From assembly GCA_023409265.1 (NCBI GenBank), contig JAEYHZ010000039.1:77360-141359 (forward strand): DNA of 64,000 nt, read 5' to 3'. Numbering within the stretch: position 1 is the stretch's first letter; each line of letters opens with the position of its first letter. Source of the stretch: Bacillota bacterium (lineage in GTDB: Bacteria > Bacillota > Clostridia > Acetivibrionales > DSM-1351). This document shows, in pieces, positions 43,429 to 52,165 of this stretch. The position numbers and the translations under genes were made by a program. The notes beneath the pieces are model-generated. The model was not told the origin of the DNA, made no database searches, and saw only the letters and a list, made by a program, of their open reading frames with translations.

Positions 43429-44510
43429 AGTACATCCCCTTCAAATAAATAGTTTTTTAATTTATGAAAATTTACATTCTCAGCATCTCTTACATATAGT
43501 GAAGAAAGTCCGGAGCCAATACGTATGGCATTTTCAATATCCAGGCCAAGTAATAGGCCAAACAATAGTCCGGCGTTAAAATTATCACCGCCGCCTGTTA
43601 TAATTTTAGGGTCTTTGATTACCTCCTTCTCCAGGGAGTAAACTTTAGAATCTTTTATATATTTTGTAGTGTCCAAAAGATGGAGTACAAAGTTCTTACA
43701 CTTCAGCTTATCCGCCAGAATGGTCATTTGCATATCAGACTTGTCTTTATACTGTCCCAGATTCAGTTTCTCCATAAGGAGACCCAATTCGTTTTCGTTA
43801 ACACTCACAGTGATATCAAAAATTTCGGAGTAGCCTTCAAGAAGTACCAGCATTTTTTCCACTTCATCGCTTCCGCGCTTTGAGAAATCTGAAAAATCTA
43901 CCAGCATTAACTTTTTACTGTTAAATTTGCACTTAGGAATAATGCATTTTAAAATATTTTCCCAAATATTATTACTGTTAATAAGCTCTCCCCAATTTAA
44001 AAAGGCAAATGCATGGCATTGTTCAAAATAGTTTATAAGTGAAACTTCAGAAACAGAATCTATAATTTTTTGATAGTTCAGGCGATCCAGGTAAGTGTTG
44101 GTGGCGAGCATCAATTTACTGCCCTCAAACTCAAGAGCATAGCAGTAGCCTGGGTTTGTAACAGAAATCAGTTTGCAGTTCCGATTCATGGTTGTAAACA
44201 TCGGCTCAATCTCCGGGTAGCCCATGGCCCCAATACAGATGGCTTCACACCCAAGATTGGCTAAAGCGTTTGCCACGATAGGCATGTTACCTCCAATCTT
44301 CTCTTGTGTTGTTTCAAGATCGACACTGCAGCTCTTGTCAGACTTTTCACCCAAATATCTGGAAAATTCGGTCATGGTACGAAAGGGTATGGCAATATCT
44401 CTGGTTTTAGTTTCAATTGGCTTATAAATTTTATCTATAAACCCGTCAAAACCTAAAAAAACTTTAAAATTTATGTCGTTTTCCGAAAATTTATCTAGTA
44501 TAATGATCAC
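43425..44510 (-). CDS. PfkB-family carbohydrate kinase
   Basis: 361 residues. The N-terminal PfkB pattern GGNMPIVANALANLG and the C-terminal catalytic motif TGGGDNFNAGLLFGLLLGL (the anion hole and base of the ribokinase fold) are clear. A GTG start is used. It is co-translated with the GH4 gene. It probably phosphorylates the sugar released by GH4; position of phosphorylation unknown. Confidence 0.85.
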   Translation of the reverse strand: MIIILDKFSENDINFKVFLGFDGFIDKIYKPIETKTRDIAIPFRTMTEFSRYLGEKSDKSCSVDLETTQEKIGGNMPIVANALANLGCEAICIGAMGYPEIEPMFTTMNRNCKLISVTNPGYCYALEFEGSKLMLATNTYLDRLNYQKIIDSVSEVSLINYFEQCHAFAFLNWGELINSNNIWENILKCIIPKCKFNSKKLMLVDFSDFSKRGSDEVEKMLVLLEGYSEIFDITVSVNENELGLLMEKLNLGQYKDKSDMQMTILADKLKCKNFVLHLLDTTKYIKDSKVYSLEKEVIKDPKIITGGGDNFNAGLLFGLLLGLDIENAIRIGSGLSSLYVRDAENVNFHKLKNYLFEGDVL

Positions 44511-44539
44511 TCTTTCTAATTAAATAGTTGAGGTCTCTG

Positions 44540-45640
44540 CTACTTAAAAACCTCCTCAAGCCACAAGTTGCCGGCAAGCAGTGCCCCGCCAAGTATTCCG
44601 GGAGAAACGACACTGCGTCGGTTAACCTGTATATGTTTTATACAAATCTTATCCAAGCGTTTTTGAATTTCCAGAAGCAAATCATTACCCAGCAGGTCAA
44701 ACATGTACCCGTCCAGAACAATGTTTGAGACATCATAACAGAGAAGCATATTGTTAATGATAAGTGCAAGATATTTGGAAACGTACTCAATTGCCCTGGC
44801 CTTGGATGCTTCATCACCAGACTCATCGGATATCCCAAAGCTTTCCTTGATTTTGTTCAGATTGATTTTGTCTTCAAGCCAGCCGGAATTCAGCTTCTCT
44901 TCTGTGTACTCAAACATCATGTACCCAATTTCTCCACAGATGTTATCCTTGCCTTTTCTCACCTCACCGTTTAATATCACCCCGGCACCAAGACCTGTAC
45001 CTAAAGAGATATAAATCAGATCCTCTGTCACAGGCAGCTTCAGGTGACAAAATTCTCCAAAGGCCTGGATGTTCAAGTCATTGTCAACAATAACCTTGGC
45101 ATTGTATTTTTGAGAAATTGCATCTATTGTATCCCCAAAATATTTTGGCTTTTCGATTCCTATAAGCGGAGCTGTAATTTCTCTTGTTTCTTCATCGAAA
45201 ATGCACGGTATCCCAATTCCGATTCCAATTAGATTTTTTATGTCCTTCCTGCTCATTTCAAGAAGTTTGTCGATGTTTAAGAAAAGTGAAGTTTCGAAGT
45301 TTTGTCCGCACCTTACCTGAAGGAAATTTAGAATGTTTCCGCTAAGGTCAACTACTCCCATAATCAAATATTCTCCTTCGTATATAACGCCAATAGAAAA
45401 ATACTTGTCATTGTTTATCTTGAGCATATTTGGCTTTCTGCCGACAGAAGTGTTTACGCTGCTATGTTCTGCAATCAATTCCTTCTCCAGCAAAAAATCT
45501 ACTATTTTAATGACAGTAGGAGCACTGATTTTCGTATTCCTGGATATTTCATTTATAAAGATGCTTTCATTATTTCTAAATTCCTGAAAAACAAGTTTTG
45601 TATTCATATTTTTGAGATGTGACGAATCATATTTAGCCAT
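44540..45640 (-). CDS. ROK-family transcriptional regulator (NagC/XylR-like)
   Basis: 366 residues from the ATG at 45640 (GAGG upstream). The N-terminal winged HTH (NTKISAPTVIKIVDFLLEKEL, SVGRKPNML) is followed by a ROK sugar-binding domain: GIGIGIPCI, DNDLNIQAFGE and ISLGTGLGAGVILNGEV. The zinc-binding CxCGxxGCxE loop of most ROK proteins is absent here (the corresponding stretch reads CGEIGYMMFEY). It probably represses the sugar operon and itself. Confidence 0.93.
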   Translation of the reverse strand: MAKYDSSHLKNMNTKLVFQEFRNNESIFINEISRNTKISAPTVIKIVDFLLEKELIAEHSSVNTSVGRKPNMLKINNDKYFSIGVIYEGEYLIMGVVDLSGNILNFLQVRCGQNFETSLFLNIDKLLEMSRKDIKNLIGIGIGIPCIFDEETREITAPLIGIEKPKYFGDTIDAISQKYNAKVIVDNDLNIQAFGEFCHLKLPVTEDLIYISLGTGLGAGVILNGEVRKGKDNICGEIGYMMFEYTEEKLNSGWLEDKINLNKIKESFGISDESGDEASKARAIEYVSKYLALIINNMLLCYDVSNIVLDGYMFDLLGNDLLLEIQKRLDKICIKHIQVNRRSVVSPGILGGALLAGNLWLEEVFK

Positions 45641-46097
45641 AAACAACCTCGCATAATTAATTATTTAAGTACCTTAAATATATACTTAAAACATTTACTT
45701 GTCAATATATTTTTTGCTTATTAATATATTTATTTATACTTGTTAACAAATTAGCATATTTGAACATTTATATACATCAACTATACTGTTTCAAATTAAT
45801 TTTTTAAAGCAAACAATTTATTGTCGTTTACTTAAAATCCATCAAACAAAGCACTCTTAGGTCACAACACCCCGCATCTCTGTATATGACCAAGTTAGTT
45901 ACAAAACTCAAAAAGACTTATTAAATCTCCTTAACTAATTATTTATTATTTTAATTTTTTGTTAGTTTTTATTTAAAACAAACGCCAAATCATCCCTAAT
46001 ATTACTACGCTTTGGCCAATAAAAAATATGTGTTGATTTTATTACCTATAACATTATATAATTAATGTACCTAATTTATTATTAACGGAGAGTATAT
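45641..46097. promoter_or_regulatory. Divergent control region with a candidate ROK operator
   Basis: The perfect dyad TATTTAAG-TAC-CTTAAATA (45662-45680) lies 22 bp upstream of the ROK gene, well placed for autoregulation. A further half-site TACTTAAAA follows at 45682-45690. The rest of the 457-bp gap is AT-rich and holds the promoter of the plus-strand isomerase gene; no other gene is seen. Confidence 0.6.
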
Positions 46098-46814
46098 ATG
46101 AATATTGTTAATACAGAAAACTATAATGACATGAGTAAACAAGCTTGCGATATCCTTATAAAATGTTTAAGTAAAAAACCCGACGCAATGTTTTGCATAG
46201 CCACAGGCTCGTCACCCACAGGAGCTTATAGAGAGTTTGTAAGGCGTGTACAGGAGGAAAAGTTGGATGTCAGCAAACTAAAGATTATCAAGCTGGACGA
46301 ATGGTTCGGCCTTGAAAAAGATAACCCTGCTACATGTGAACGATATATTCAAGAGCACATTTTAAAACCTCTTTGCATTTCAGAAGACAGATATATTTCG
46401 TTTAATCCTAAAGAGCAGGATGATAAGTCTGAGTGCCAAAGGATTTCCAGACTGTTGATTCAAAATGGCGGGATTGACTGCTGTGTACTGGGTCTTGGAA
46501 AAAACGGACATCTGGGTTTAAATGAACCACAGGAAGCAATATATCCTCTCCTGCACAAGGCATGTTTGGATGCCAAAACACAAACCCACTCCATGCTTGT
46601 GACAAATTCCACAAAAGTATCAGAGGGATACACCCTGGGTATAAAAGACATTTTAGATTCAAAAGAAATTTTGTTTCTTGTGACAGGTAAAGGCAAACAG
46701 GAAGCCTATGAAAATTTCAAGAAAGGGAAAATCAGCTCCAGGTATCCGGCAAATTATTTGTGGCTGCACAATAATGTGACATGTATCGTAGATGAAGGAA
46801 GTTTTTCAATATGA
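46098..46814 (+). CDS. Glucosamine/galactosamine-6-phosphate isomerase (NagB/AgaI type)
   Basis: 238 residues. Motifs: FCIATGSSPTGAYREFV (phosphate binding), KLDEWFGLEKDNPATCERYI (catalytic Asp region) and GLGKNGHLGLNEP. The GKNGHLGLNEP form, rather than the GVDGHIAFNEP of classical NagB, is closer to AgaI-type galactosamine-6-phosphate isomerases. It converts an amino-sugar phosphate to a ketose phosphate plus ammonia. It is divergent from the ROK gene and so probably co-regulated with the sugar operon. Confidence 0.85.
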   Translation: MNIVNTENYNDMSKQACDILIKCLSKKPDAMFCIATGSSPTGAYREFVRRVQEEKLDVSKLKIIKLDEWFGLEKDNPATCERYIQEHILKPLCISEDRYISFNPKEQDDKSECQRISRLLIQNGGIDCCVLGLGKNGHLGLNEPQEAIYPLLHKACLDAKTQTHSMLVTNSTKVSEGYTLGIKDILDSKEILFLVTGKGKQEAYENFKKGKISSRYPANYLWLHNNVTCIVDEGSFSI

Positions 46815-46840
46815 TTTTTGTCTAATAGGGCTTTCCCGAT

Positions 46841-46897
46841 AAAAAGTGCAACAAATCAGCCCTGGCTTTTAAGGGTAATTTGTTACACTTTTTTATA
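46841..46897 (+). terminator. Terminator after the amino-sugar isomerase gene
   Basis: AAAAAGTG-CAACAAAT (from 46841) pairs with ATTTGTTA-CACTTTTTT around a smaller inner stem (GCCCT/AGGGT). The T run on the plus strand and A run on the other side suggest bidirectional action. Confidence 0.8.
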
Positions 46898-47059
46898 CAT
46901 TTTTATTTATCATCATAATCATATGGGTGGTAGTTCCGAAAATACTCAATAGAACGTCCATTCATAAATTTCAAAGAAATTCCTTTTAATAGTATTATAA
47001 TGAAAATGTGGATTAATCTGACTCTGCAGTGCAGATATTGAAAAAGATAAAAGCTCTTG

Positions 47060-47530
47060 TCACTCCCAACCTTTACAAACATCAACCCATTCTTGACAAT
47101 TGGAGTACTTTTCCAATTCCTCCAGAGTAAGTCCTATTGCACTATTTCTACTACCACAAGCAGGATATACCTTCTCAAACCGTTTTAATGAGTTATCAAG
47201 ATATACCTCAATATCATTGTTAAGTCCAAACGGACACACCCCGCCTGCCGGGTGTCCGGTTAAATGCTCTACTTCATCCCCCTTCAACATTACTGCTTTT
47301 GTGTGGTACTGTGCTTTAAATTTCGAATTGTCAATCTTTGCATCACCTGCCATTACGATTAGCATTGCTTTATCAGCAATTTTAAAAGACATGGTTTTTG
47401 CAATTTCTTTCTCCTGACAATGAATTGCTACTGCCGCTTCTTCTACCGTTGCACTGGATATGGGAAATTCCTGTATTCTGTCTTCCATATTCCATTTCTT
47501 AAAATAACTTTTTACTGATTCGAGTGACAT
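47060..47530 (-). CDS. YbaK/EbsC-family aminoacyl-tRNA editing-domain protein
   Basis: 156 residues of the YbaK fold: SSATVEEAAVAIHCQEKEIAKTMSFKI with the conserved Lys, GGVCPFGLNNDIEVYLD and YPACGSRNSAIGLTLEEL. Family members hydrolyse mischarged Cys- or Ala-tRNA(Pro). Its position just after a decayed transporter gene appears incidental. Confidence 0.9.
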   Translation of the reverse strand: MSLESVKSYFKKWNMEDRIQEFPISSATVEEAAVAIHCQEKEIAKTMSFKIADKAMLIVMAGDAKIDNSKFKAQYHTKAVMLKGDEVEHLTGHPAGGVCPFGLNNDIEVYLDNSLKRFEKVYPACGSRNSAIGLTLEELEKYSNCQEWVDVCKGWE

Positions 47531-47745
47531 AATAATTCCTCCTGTTCTTTGCCATTATAATTAGAATTTGCTATAAAGACGCCTGCCAGCATAACGCAGC
47601 GCCGAAATATCCATTTAAACCCCATATTCTCATTCAGATACAAAAGCAAATATTCCTGAAAGCATAGGCTCAAATGAAAAGAGAAAGCCCATACTTTCGT
47701 AAGTTGTATATTTTCGCGCAACTGGCTGCAGCACAAAGCTATAAC
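47531..47745 (-). pseudogene. Decayed DMT/EamA transporter, C-terminal remnant
   Basis: Three minus-strand frames together recover one EamA C-terminus. YSFVLQPVARKYTTYESMGFLF..EPMLSGIFAFVSE is in one frame (ending TGA); LNENMGFKWIF and MLAGVFIAN are in another. The stretch CGGCGCTGCGTTATG shows an extra C and a lost A relative to a GAALM coding sequence. These frameshifts mean there is no functional protein. The upstream half of the gene is not recognisable. Confidence 0.75.
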
Positions 47746-47958
47746 ATGATTTTACAACAATTTCAACAATATATGTATCTTTATTAATACCATTATCATA
47801 AACTATGTCCTAAAATTCATTTGTATATAAATCCGGGCTTAAATATTGTTCTGACTGTTTAATAAGCTCAAATATTTCCCTCATGAAATTTGAATAAATA
47901 CTCTGCCTCAATATTGCCTTAATATATCTCAAGCCTATAACTCTGAACCGAGAAATTA
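47746..47958. other. Non-coding gap between the DMT remnant and the cfr-like leader promoter
   Basis: About 210 bp, AT-rich, with no gene and no clear structure. It ends at the promoter at 47960-47988. Confidence 0.4.
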
Positions 47959-47959
47959 A

Positions 47960-48220
47960 TTGACTAATTTATCAAATTGAGTTAAACTATCCTACGAATA
48001 AAAATTTTGACGATTTGAGGTGGAAAGGTGATTAAATTTTCTTGCTGATATATTACGCATAACAAAGAAACAACAGACATGCTGTCTGCTGTTGTTGTGC
48101 AATTGCAAGAAAGTTTGGTACCTATTCGCTCATATAAGTTTCGTCTTACCATATCTGGTTTGACTTTGTTATATTTATGAGATGCAAGAAGTAGCTTTCT
48201 TGCATCTCATTTTTTATTCG
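47960..48220 (+). promoter_or_regulatory. Promoter, mini-uORF and transcription attenuator of the cfr-like gene
   Basis: TTGACT (47960-47965), a 17-bp spacer and TAAACT (47983-47988) form the promoter. AGGTGG precedes a six-codon frame GTG...TGA (48028-48048, MIKFSC). The terminator is GAGATGCAAGAA (48179-48190) paired with TTCTTGCATCTC (48197-48208), followed by ATTTTTTATT. TGCAAGAAAG at 48104-48113 is exactly complementary to CTTTCTTGCA at 48195-48204 and could act as antiterminator. A hairpin at 48070-48097 could sequester that strand. The design is that of antibiotic-induced attenuators. Confidence 0.75.
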
Positions 48221-48306
48221 GAGGATATTTATAAATACCTCTGATTAAAGCAGTAAATCCAGCTATTGCTTATTAAACAATTACAAAGATGAAAAAAGGT
48301 GAGACT

Positions 48307-48399
48307 ATGAATAAATATAAAATTGCCGTTACTCATGATGGACTCCATGCAAAGCCAGTTGTTGCTGGCGGTATCTTTGCATGGAGTAATAAGGAATAA
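48307..48399 (+). CDS. Leader peptide of the cfr-like gene
   Basis: 30 residues, beginning MNKYKIAVTHDG and ending GGIFAWSNKE, with AAGGTGAG upstream. Its codons span one arm of a perfect 13-bp stem (48342-48354/48375-48387). An alternative long stem pairs 48349-48372 with 48399-48421 (GCAAAGCCAG/CTGGCTTTGC and TGGCGGT/ACCGCCA). The two folds are mutually exclusive, so ribosome position on the leader would choose between them. Whether the downstream ribosome site is hidden in one fold must be modelled. Confidence 0.75.
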   Translation: MNKYKIAVTHDGLHAKPVVAGGIFAWSNKE

Positions 48400-48460
48400 C
48401 CGCCACTCATGCTGGCTTTGCTTCTTGATGATTTCAATTTTCAAGAGGAGGAAAGCCTAC

Positions 48461-49495
48461 ATGAACTATTCAAAATATGAAGCAATAAAACAGCTTATAG
48501 CCAATATGAAGTTACCGGATTATCGCTATGAGCAAATTATAAAGGCAATCTTTTCACAACACATTTCAACTTTTGAAAGGATGAGCACACTACCTTTAGA
48601 ATTAAAAAAATCTTTAATAGATAACTTCGGGTCAGCTGTCTGCTGTACGGTACCGGTTGCTTGTCAGACATCAGGACAAGCGGATAAAATATTATTTTCA
48701 CTGCCGGATGGCAACTGCGTGGAAACAGTAAACCTGCATTACAAAAAAGGATGGGAATCTTTTTGCATCTCGTCTCAATGTGGCTGCGGTTTTGGCTGTC
48801 AATTTTGTGCGACGGGAACTCTTGGCCACAAACGCAATATGACTGCGGATGAAATTACAGACCAACTCCTGTATTTTTATCTAAATGGGCATAATCTAAA
48901 AAGTATTTCTTTTATGGGAATGGGTGAACCATTAGCTAATCCAAACCTTTTTGACGCTTTGAAGATTTTAAACGATTCATCTCTGTTTGGTTTAAGCCAA
49001 CGGCGTATCACCATATCAACGATTGGAATTATACCAGGCATCAAACGGCTGACACATGAGTTTCCACAAATCAATTTGGCCTTTTCGCTCCACTCACCTT
49101 TTGAAAAACAGCGGAGCGAATTGATGCCCGTGAATCGTTCATTTCCGCTCCATAAGGTAATGGAGGCTTTAGACAATCACATACGGTATACCGGGAGACG
49201 ATTGTTCCTGGCCTATATCATGCTAAACGGTGTAAACGATTCGGTGGAGCATGCAAAAGCTTTGGTACGCCTGTTGAAGAACCGTGGACCCTGGGCACAT
49301 TTATATCATGTTGATCTAATTCCATATAACGCAACAGATAAAACGTTACGAAAATTTGCCTCATCCGACAAAGGTACCATGAAGAGATTCCGAGATATTT
49401 TGCAGGCCGATGGTATTAGTGCCGCTACAAGAACACAATTTGGTTCTGATATCAGCGCTGCATGCGGGCAGCTCTTTGGTGATGAAAAAGATTGA
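48461..49495 (+). CDS. Cfr-like 23S rRNA (A2503-C8) methyltransferase, radical SAM
   Basis: 344 residues from the ATG at 48461, which has AGAGGAGG upstream; an upstream in-frame ATG overlaps the leader peptide. The radical SAM cluster is in SSQCGCGFGCQFCATGTLG, with ISFMGMGEPLAN, STIGIIPGIK and FSLHSP. The WESFCISSQCGC sequence and the short N-terminus place it nearer Cfr than housekeeping RlmN. The C-terminal Cys in SAACGQL is also conserved. Cfr methylation gives the PhLOPSA resistance pattern; a broader Cfr-like family in Clostridia has varied activity, so resistance is inferred. Confidence 0.87.
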   Translation: MNYSKYEAIKQLIANMKLPDYRYEQIIKAIFSQHISTFERMSTLPLELKKSLIDNFGSAVCCTVPVACQTSGQADKILFSLPDGNCVETVNLHYKKGWESFCISSQCGCGFGCQFCATGTLGHKRNMTADEITDQLLYFYLNGHNLKSISFMGMGEPLANPNLFDALKILNDSSLFGLSQRRITISTIGIIPGIKRLTHEFPQINLAFSLHSPFEKQRSELMPVNRSFPLHKVMEALDNHIRYTGRRLFLAYIMLNGVNDSVEHAKALVRLLKNRGPWAHLYHVDLIPYNATDKTLRKFASSDKGTMKRFRDILQADGISAATRTQFGSDISAACGQLFGDEKD

Positions 49496-49597
49496 ATAGC
49501 AACTGTTGAAACATTCCATAAAAAAATATCTGTAACCTGAACTAAAATGAATATGTAAAAATAAACATATTAGAGTTCAATGTCATCATTTACTGTA

Positions 49598-49640
49598 CTA
49601 CAAAAGGCCTGCACATCTCTGTCAGGCCTTTTGTAGCTTC
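49598..49640. terminator. Terminator after the cfr-like gene
   Basis: A perfect 14-bp stem, CTACAAAAGGCCTG (49598-49611) and CAGGCCTTTTGTAG (49623-49636), with an 11-base loop. T and A runs are within the stem, so either direction could be served. Confidence 0.7.
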
Positions 49641-49765
49641 CTAATTCTGTTATATCGAGTGTCCGATCATTCTCAAGATAGGTATGAAAAACCACAAGGT
49701 TTTGGTATTGTTTTTGTAGAGATAGGGACTAAGGCCTGCGCCCCAGGCGACACCTCTGCTCTAGT

Positions 49766-50665
49766 TTACGTTTCGGTCATTATGCCACCGTTGACATGAA
49801 GTACCTGTCCCGTAACGAAGGAGGAATCGTCTGAGGCCAGATAAATATAGGTTGGTGCAAGTTCAAATGGCTGTCCGGCACGTCTCATAGGTGTTTCTAA
49901 ACCAAACGTTTTGACATATTCTGCGGAATAGCTGGATACAATGAGTGGGGTCCAAATCGGCCCTGGTGCCACAGCATTGACCCGGATACCATTCTCAACC
50001 AATTGGAGCGACAATGAACGGGTAAATGATACAATCGCCCCTTTTGTTGATGAATAATCAACCAGCAAAGGGGCCCCAGCATAGGCCGTTACGGATGCTG
50101 TCGATATAATGGAGCTTCCCGGCTTGAGGTAAGGAAGAGCAGCTTTTGTCATATAGAAATGCGGAAAAATGTTGGTTCTGTATGTATCCTCGAGCTGTTC
50201 GTCGGATATGTCCAATATGCTTTCCTGAGGGAACTGGACACCTTGGTTCAATATAAGCACATCAAGCTTCCCATACATTGCCAACGTTCTTTTTACCACT
50301 TCTTTGGAAAAAGCAGGCTGACGCAAATCGCCCTCTATAAGCAGGCAGCTCCGCCCGTAGTCCTCCACCATCCTCCTGGTGGCTTCTGCATCTTTGCGTT
50401 CATTTAAGTAAACGATTGCCATATCCGCCCCTTCTTTGGCAAAACCAATGGCGACGGCGCGGCCAATGCCGCTGTCACCTCCGGTAATGATGGCAATTTT
50501 CCCCTCTAATTTTCCGCTGCCCTTGTATTGAGGATTGTCGGATATTGGAGCTGGATTCATCAAATACTCTAAACCAGGCTGCCTGTCCTGGTGCTGAGGC
50601 GGAAAAGTGATAGGCACTTTTTTACAGCGCTTCTCATAACCATAATATGGATACAACGGAATCAC
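49766..50665 (-). CDS. SDR-family oxidoreductase (YhxC/YdaD-like)
   Basis: 299 residues with a GTG start. The NAD(P) site is AIITGGDSGIGRAVAIGF, the Asn motif is LILNQGVQ, and the catalytic Ser-Tyr-Lys are in SIISTASVTAY and DYSSTKGAI. A 50-residue proline-rich N-terminal extension (PPQHQDRQPGLEYLM) is typical of the general-stress SDR subgroup of Bacilli/Clostridia. Substrate unknown. Confidence 0.9.
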   Translation of the reverse strand: MIPLYPYYGYEKRCKKVPITFPPQHQDRQPGLEYLMNPAPISDNPQYKGSGKLEGKIAIITGGDSGIGRAVAIGFAKEGADMAIVYLNERKDAEATRRMVEDYGRSCLLIEGDLRQPAFSKEVVKRTLAMYGKLDVLILNQGVQFPQESILDISDEQLEDTYRTNIFPHFYMTKAALPYLKPGSSIISTASVTAYAGAPLLVDYSSTKGAIVSFTRSLSLQLVENGIRVNAVAPGPIWTPLIVSSYSAEYVKTFGLETPMRRAGQPFELAPTYIYLASDDSSFVTGQVLHVNGGIMTET

Positions 50666-50739
50666 GGTAAATCCCCCTTTTTTATTAATGACCTTGAAGA
50701 GTCTTCTGTTCAGGAGTGGTTAAGGACATTATATATTCT

Positions 50740-50770
50740 ACTTTAGCCCTCACATAAAAAGGGCTAAAGT
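50740..50770. terminator. Palindromic hairpin downstream of the RmlD-like gene
   Basis: ACTTTAGCCCT (50740-50750) and AGGGCTAAAGT (50760-50770) form a perfect 11-bp stem with a short T run in the minus-strand loop. It falls inside a weak 74-codon minus-strand frame with a TTG start, which argues that the frame is not a gene. Confidence 0.5.
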
Positions 50771-50940
50771 ATTTTATGCAGACTATGGCTCTATTGTTAC
50801 TTGTCTGCAGACCTCCTAGCCTTTTTCTCATTGGCATGTTCTCCATCAGCTTCTGCACAAGGTTAAAAGTGTAAGGTTCAATAAAATTTACCGTTGTTTG
50901 AATGGCCAAATAAATCTATAACTAAAAATATTTTTTATTT

Positions 50941-51831
50941 TCAATTATTTCGTTTTTGTAATATTCTGGTAATACCTTCATCAACACTTAATAGAGGTGT
51001 TTTGAGAATTTTTTTTGCTATTTCTACGCTAATACTTCCATTTTTGTGGCGTGGTACTCTTCTTATTATGCCATTTGGTTGAGGATAAATAAGATCTACA
51101 TTATATCCCATAGCTCCAGCCAGTTTCTTTGTCAGGTTTAAACGATCAACGCAATCTGTTGAACCAATATGTATAATACCCGTGTAGCTGCTTTCAGCTA
51201 ACTCCATAATACACTCAGATAAAGTAATTACATCAACAGGTGTTCTTACTTCCTCGCTTGGGCAAAAAACTTTATTACCTTCTTTGAGTCTTTCTTCCAA
51301 CCAGGTTAAAAAGGTATTGCCATCAGATACAGAGTAACCAAGGACAAGAGAAATTCTTATTATAATGGCCAGAGGATCTGCCGAAAGAACAGCTTTTTCA
51401 GCTTCAGATTTTGTATATCCATAGTAGTTAACAGGTTTTGCAATATCATCTTCATTATAATATCTGCCTTGTCCATCAAATACCGCATCACTTGAGATAA
51501 ATATATACTTTACCCCAAATTCAGAGCAAACTTTTGCTGCAAACTTTGCTCCCTCTACATTAACCTTCCATGCTGTTTCCTTAAATTCTTCAGCCTTATC
51601 AATGTCTGCAATGGCAGCTCCATTTATTACTACATCCGGATTAACCTGTTTGATAACTGACCTTATTGATTTCTCATCAGTAATGTCTATATCTCTCCAA
51701 ATAGTTGACTCCAGCCTTAACTTATTCATCCTGCCTGCAATATAAATATTCCACCCTTGCTTTTCAGCTACTTTTTTGATATTGCCGCCTATAAAACCAC
51801 TACCGCCAATTATCAATAATTTCTTTTGCAT
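50941..51831 (-). CDS. RmlD-like sugar nucleotide reductase / NAD-dependent epimerase
   Basis: 296 residues. The Rossmann motif is LLIIGGSGFIGGNIKKVA, with AAIADIDKAEE, a Ser in FISSDAVFDGQG and the YxxxK motif in NYYGYTKSEAEKA. It matches dTDP-4-dehydrorhamnose reductase-like (RmlD) SDR proteins. No other rhamnose-nucleotide gene is nearby, so the substrate is open. Confidence 0.87.
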   Translation of the reverse strand: MQKKLLIIGGSGFIGGNIKKVAEKQGWNIYIAGRMNKLRLESTIWRDIDITDEKSIRSVIKQVNPDVVINGAAIADIDKAEEFKETAWKVNVEGAKFAAKVCSEFGVKYIFISSDAVFDGQGRYYNEDDIAKPVNYYGYTKSEAEKAVLSADPLAIIIRISLVLGYSVSDGNTFLTWLEERLKEGNKVFCPSEEVRTPVDVITLSECIMELAESSYTGIIHIGSTDCVDRLNLTKKLAGAMGYNVDLIYPQPNGIIRRVPRHKNGSISVEIAKKILKTPLLSVDEGITRILQKRNN

Positions 51832-52165
51832 AAAGTACCTTTCTGCCCCGCGTAAAAAAACGACGGTGCAAAGCTTATTAGTTGCATATGTCTACAAGTA
51901 AAATTACTATACAGACCTTTTACCTGATTCATAAAGCCCGTGCCGATATTATACCATACAACACCGAATCTGATTGCAAAACTTTTTCTTTAAGCCAGCA
52001 GCCCCCGGGTTCAAGTCCCCGAACACTTATATAAAAAAGAAGATACTTGCAGGAAATGCAAGTATCTTCTTCCGTTTGGCAAGTTAGGTGAATATAGATG
52101 CAAAAAATGATCTATGATACCATTATTAATAATTTAGTAAAAAGACACAACTTAGTAATAGTCTA
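51832..52165. other. 334-bp gap holding repeat copy A and a terminator
   Basis: The left part is unremarkable. From 51998 to 52079 lies direct-repeat copy A: a T-arm-like CCGGGTTCAAGTCCCCGA followed by a perfect 15-bp stem (AAGAAGATACTTGCA at 52037-52051, complement at 52057-52071). On the minus strand the stem is followed by TTTTTTAT, so it terminates the transglutaminase/AraC operon. Copy B is at 54264-54345. Confidence 0.8.

Noticed and set aside
46903..47085. 60-codon minus-strand frame between the isomerase terminator and ybaK-like gene
   Set aside because: No family similarity, no good ribosome site, and it overlaps the end of the YbaK-like gene.
50685..50909. 74-codon minus-strand frame with a TTG start
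   Set aside because: It contains a perfect 11-bp hairpin, has a rare start and weak ribosome site, and shows no recognisable domain.
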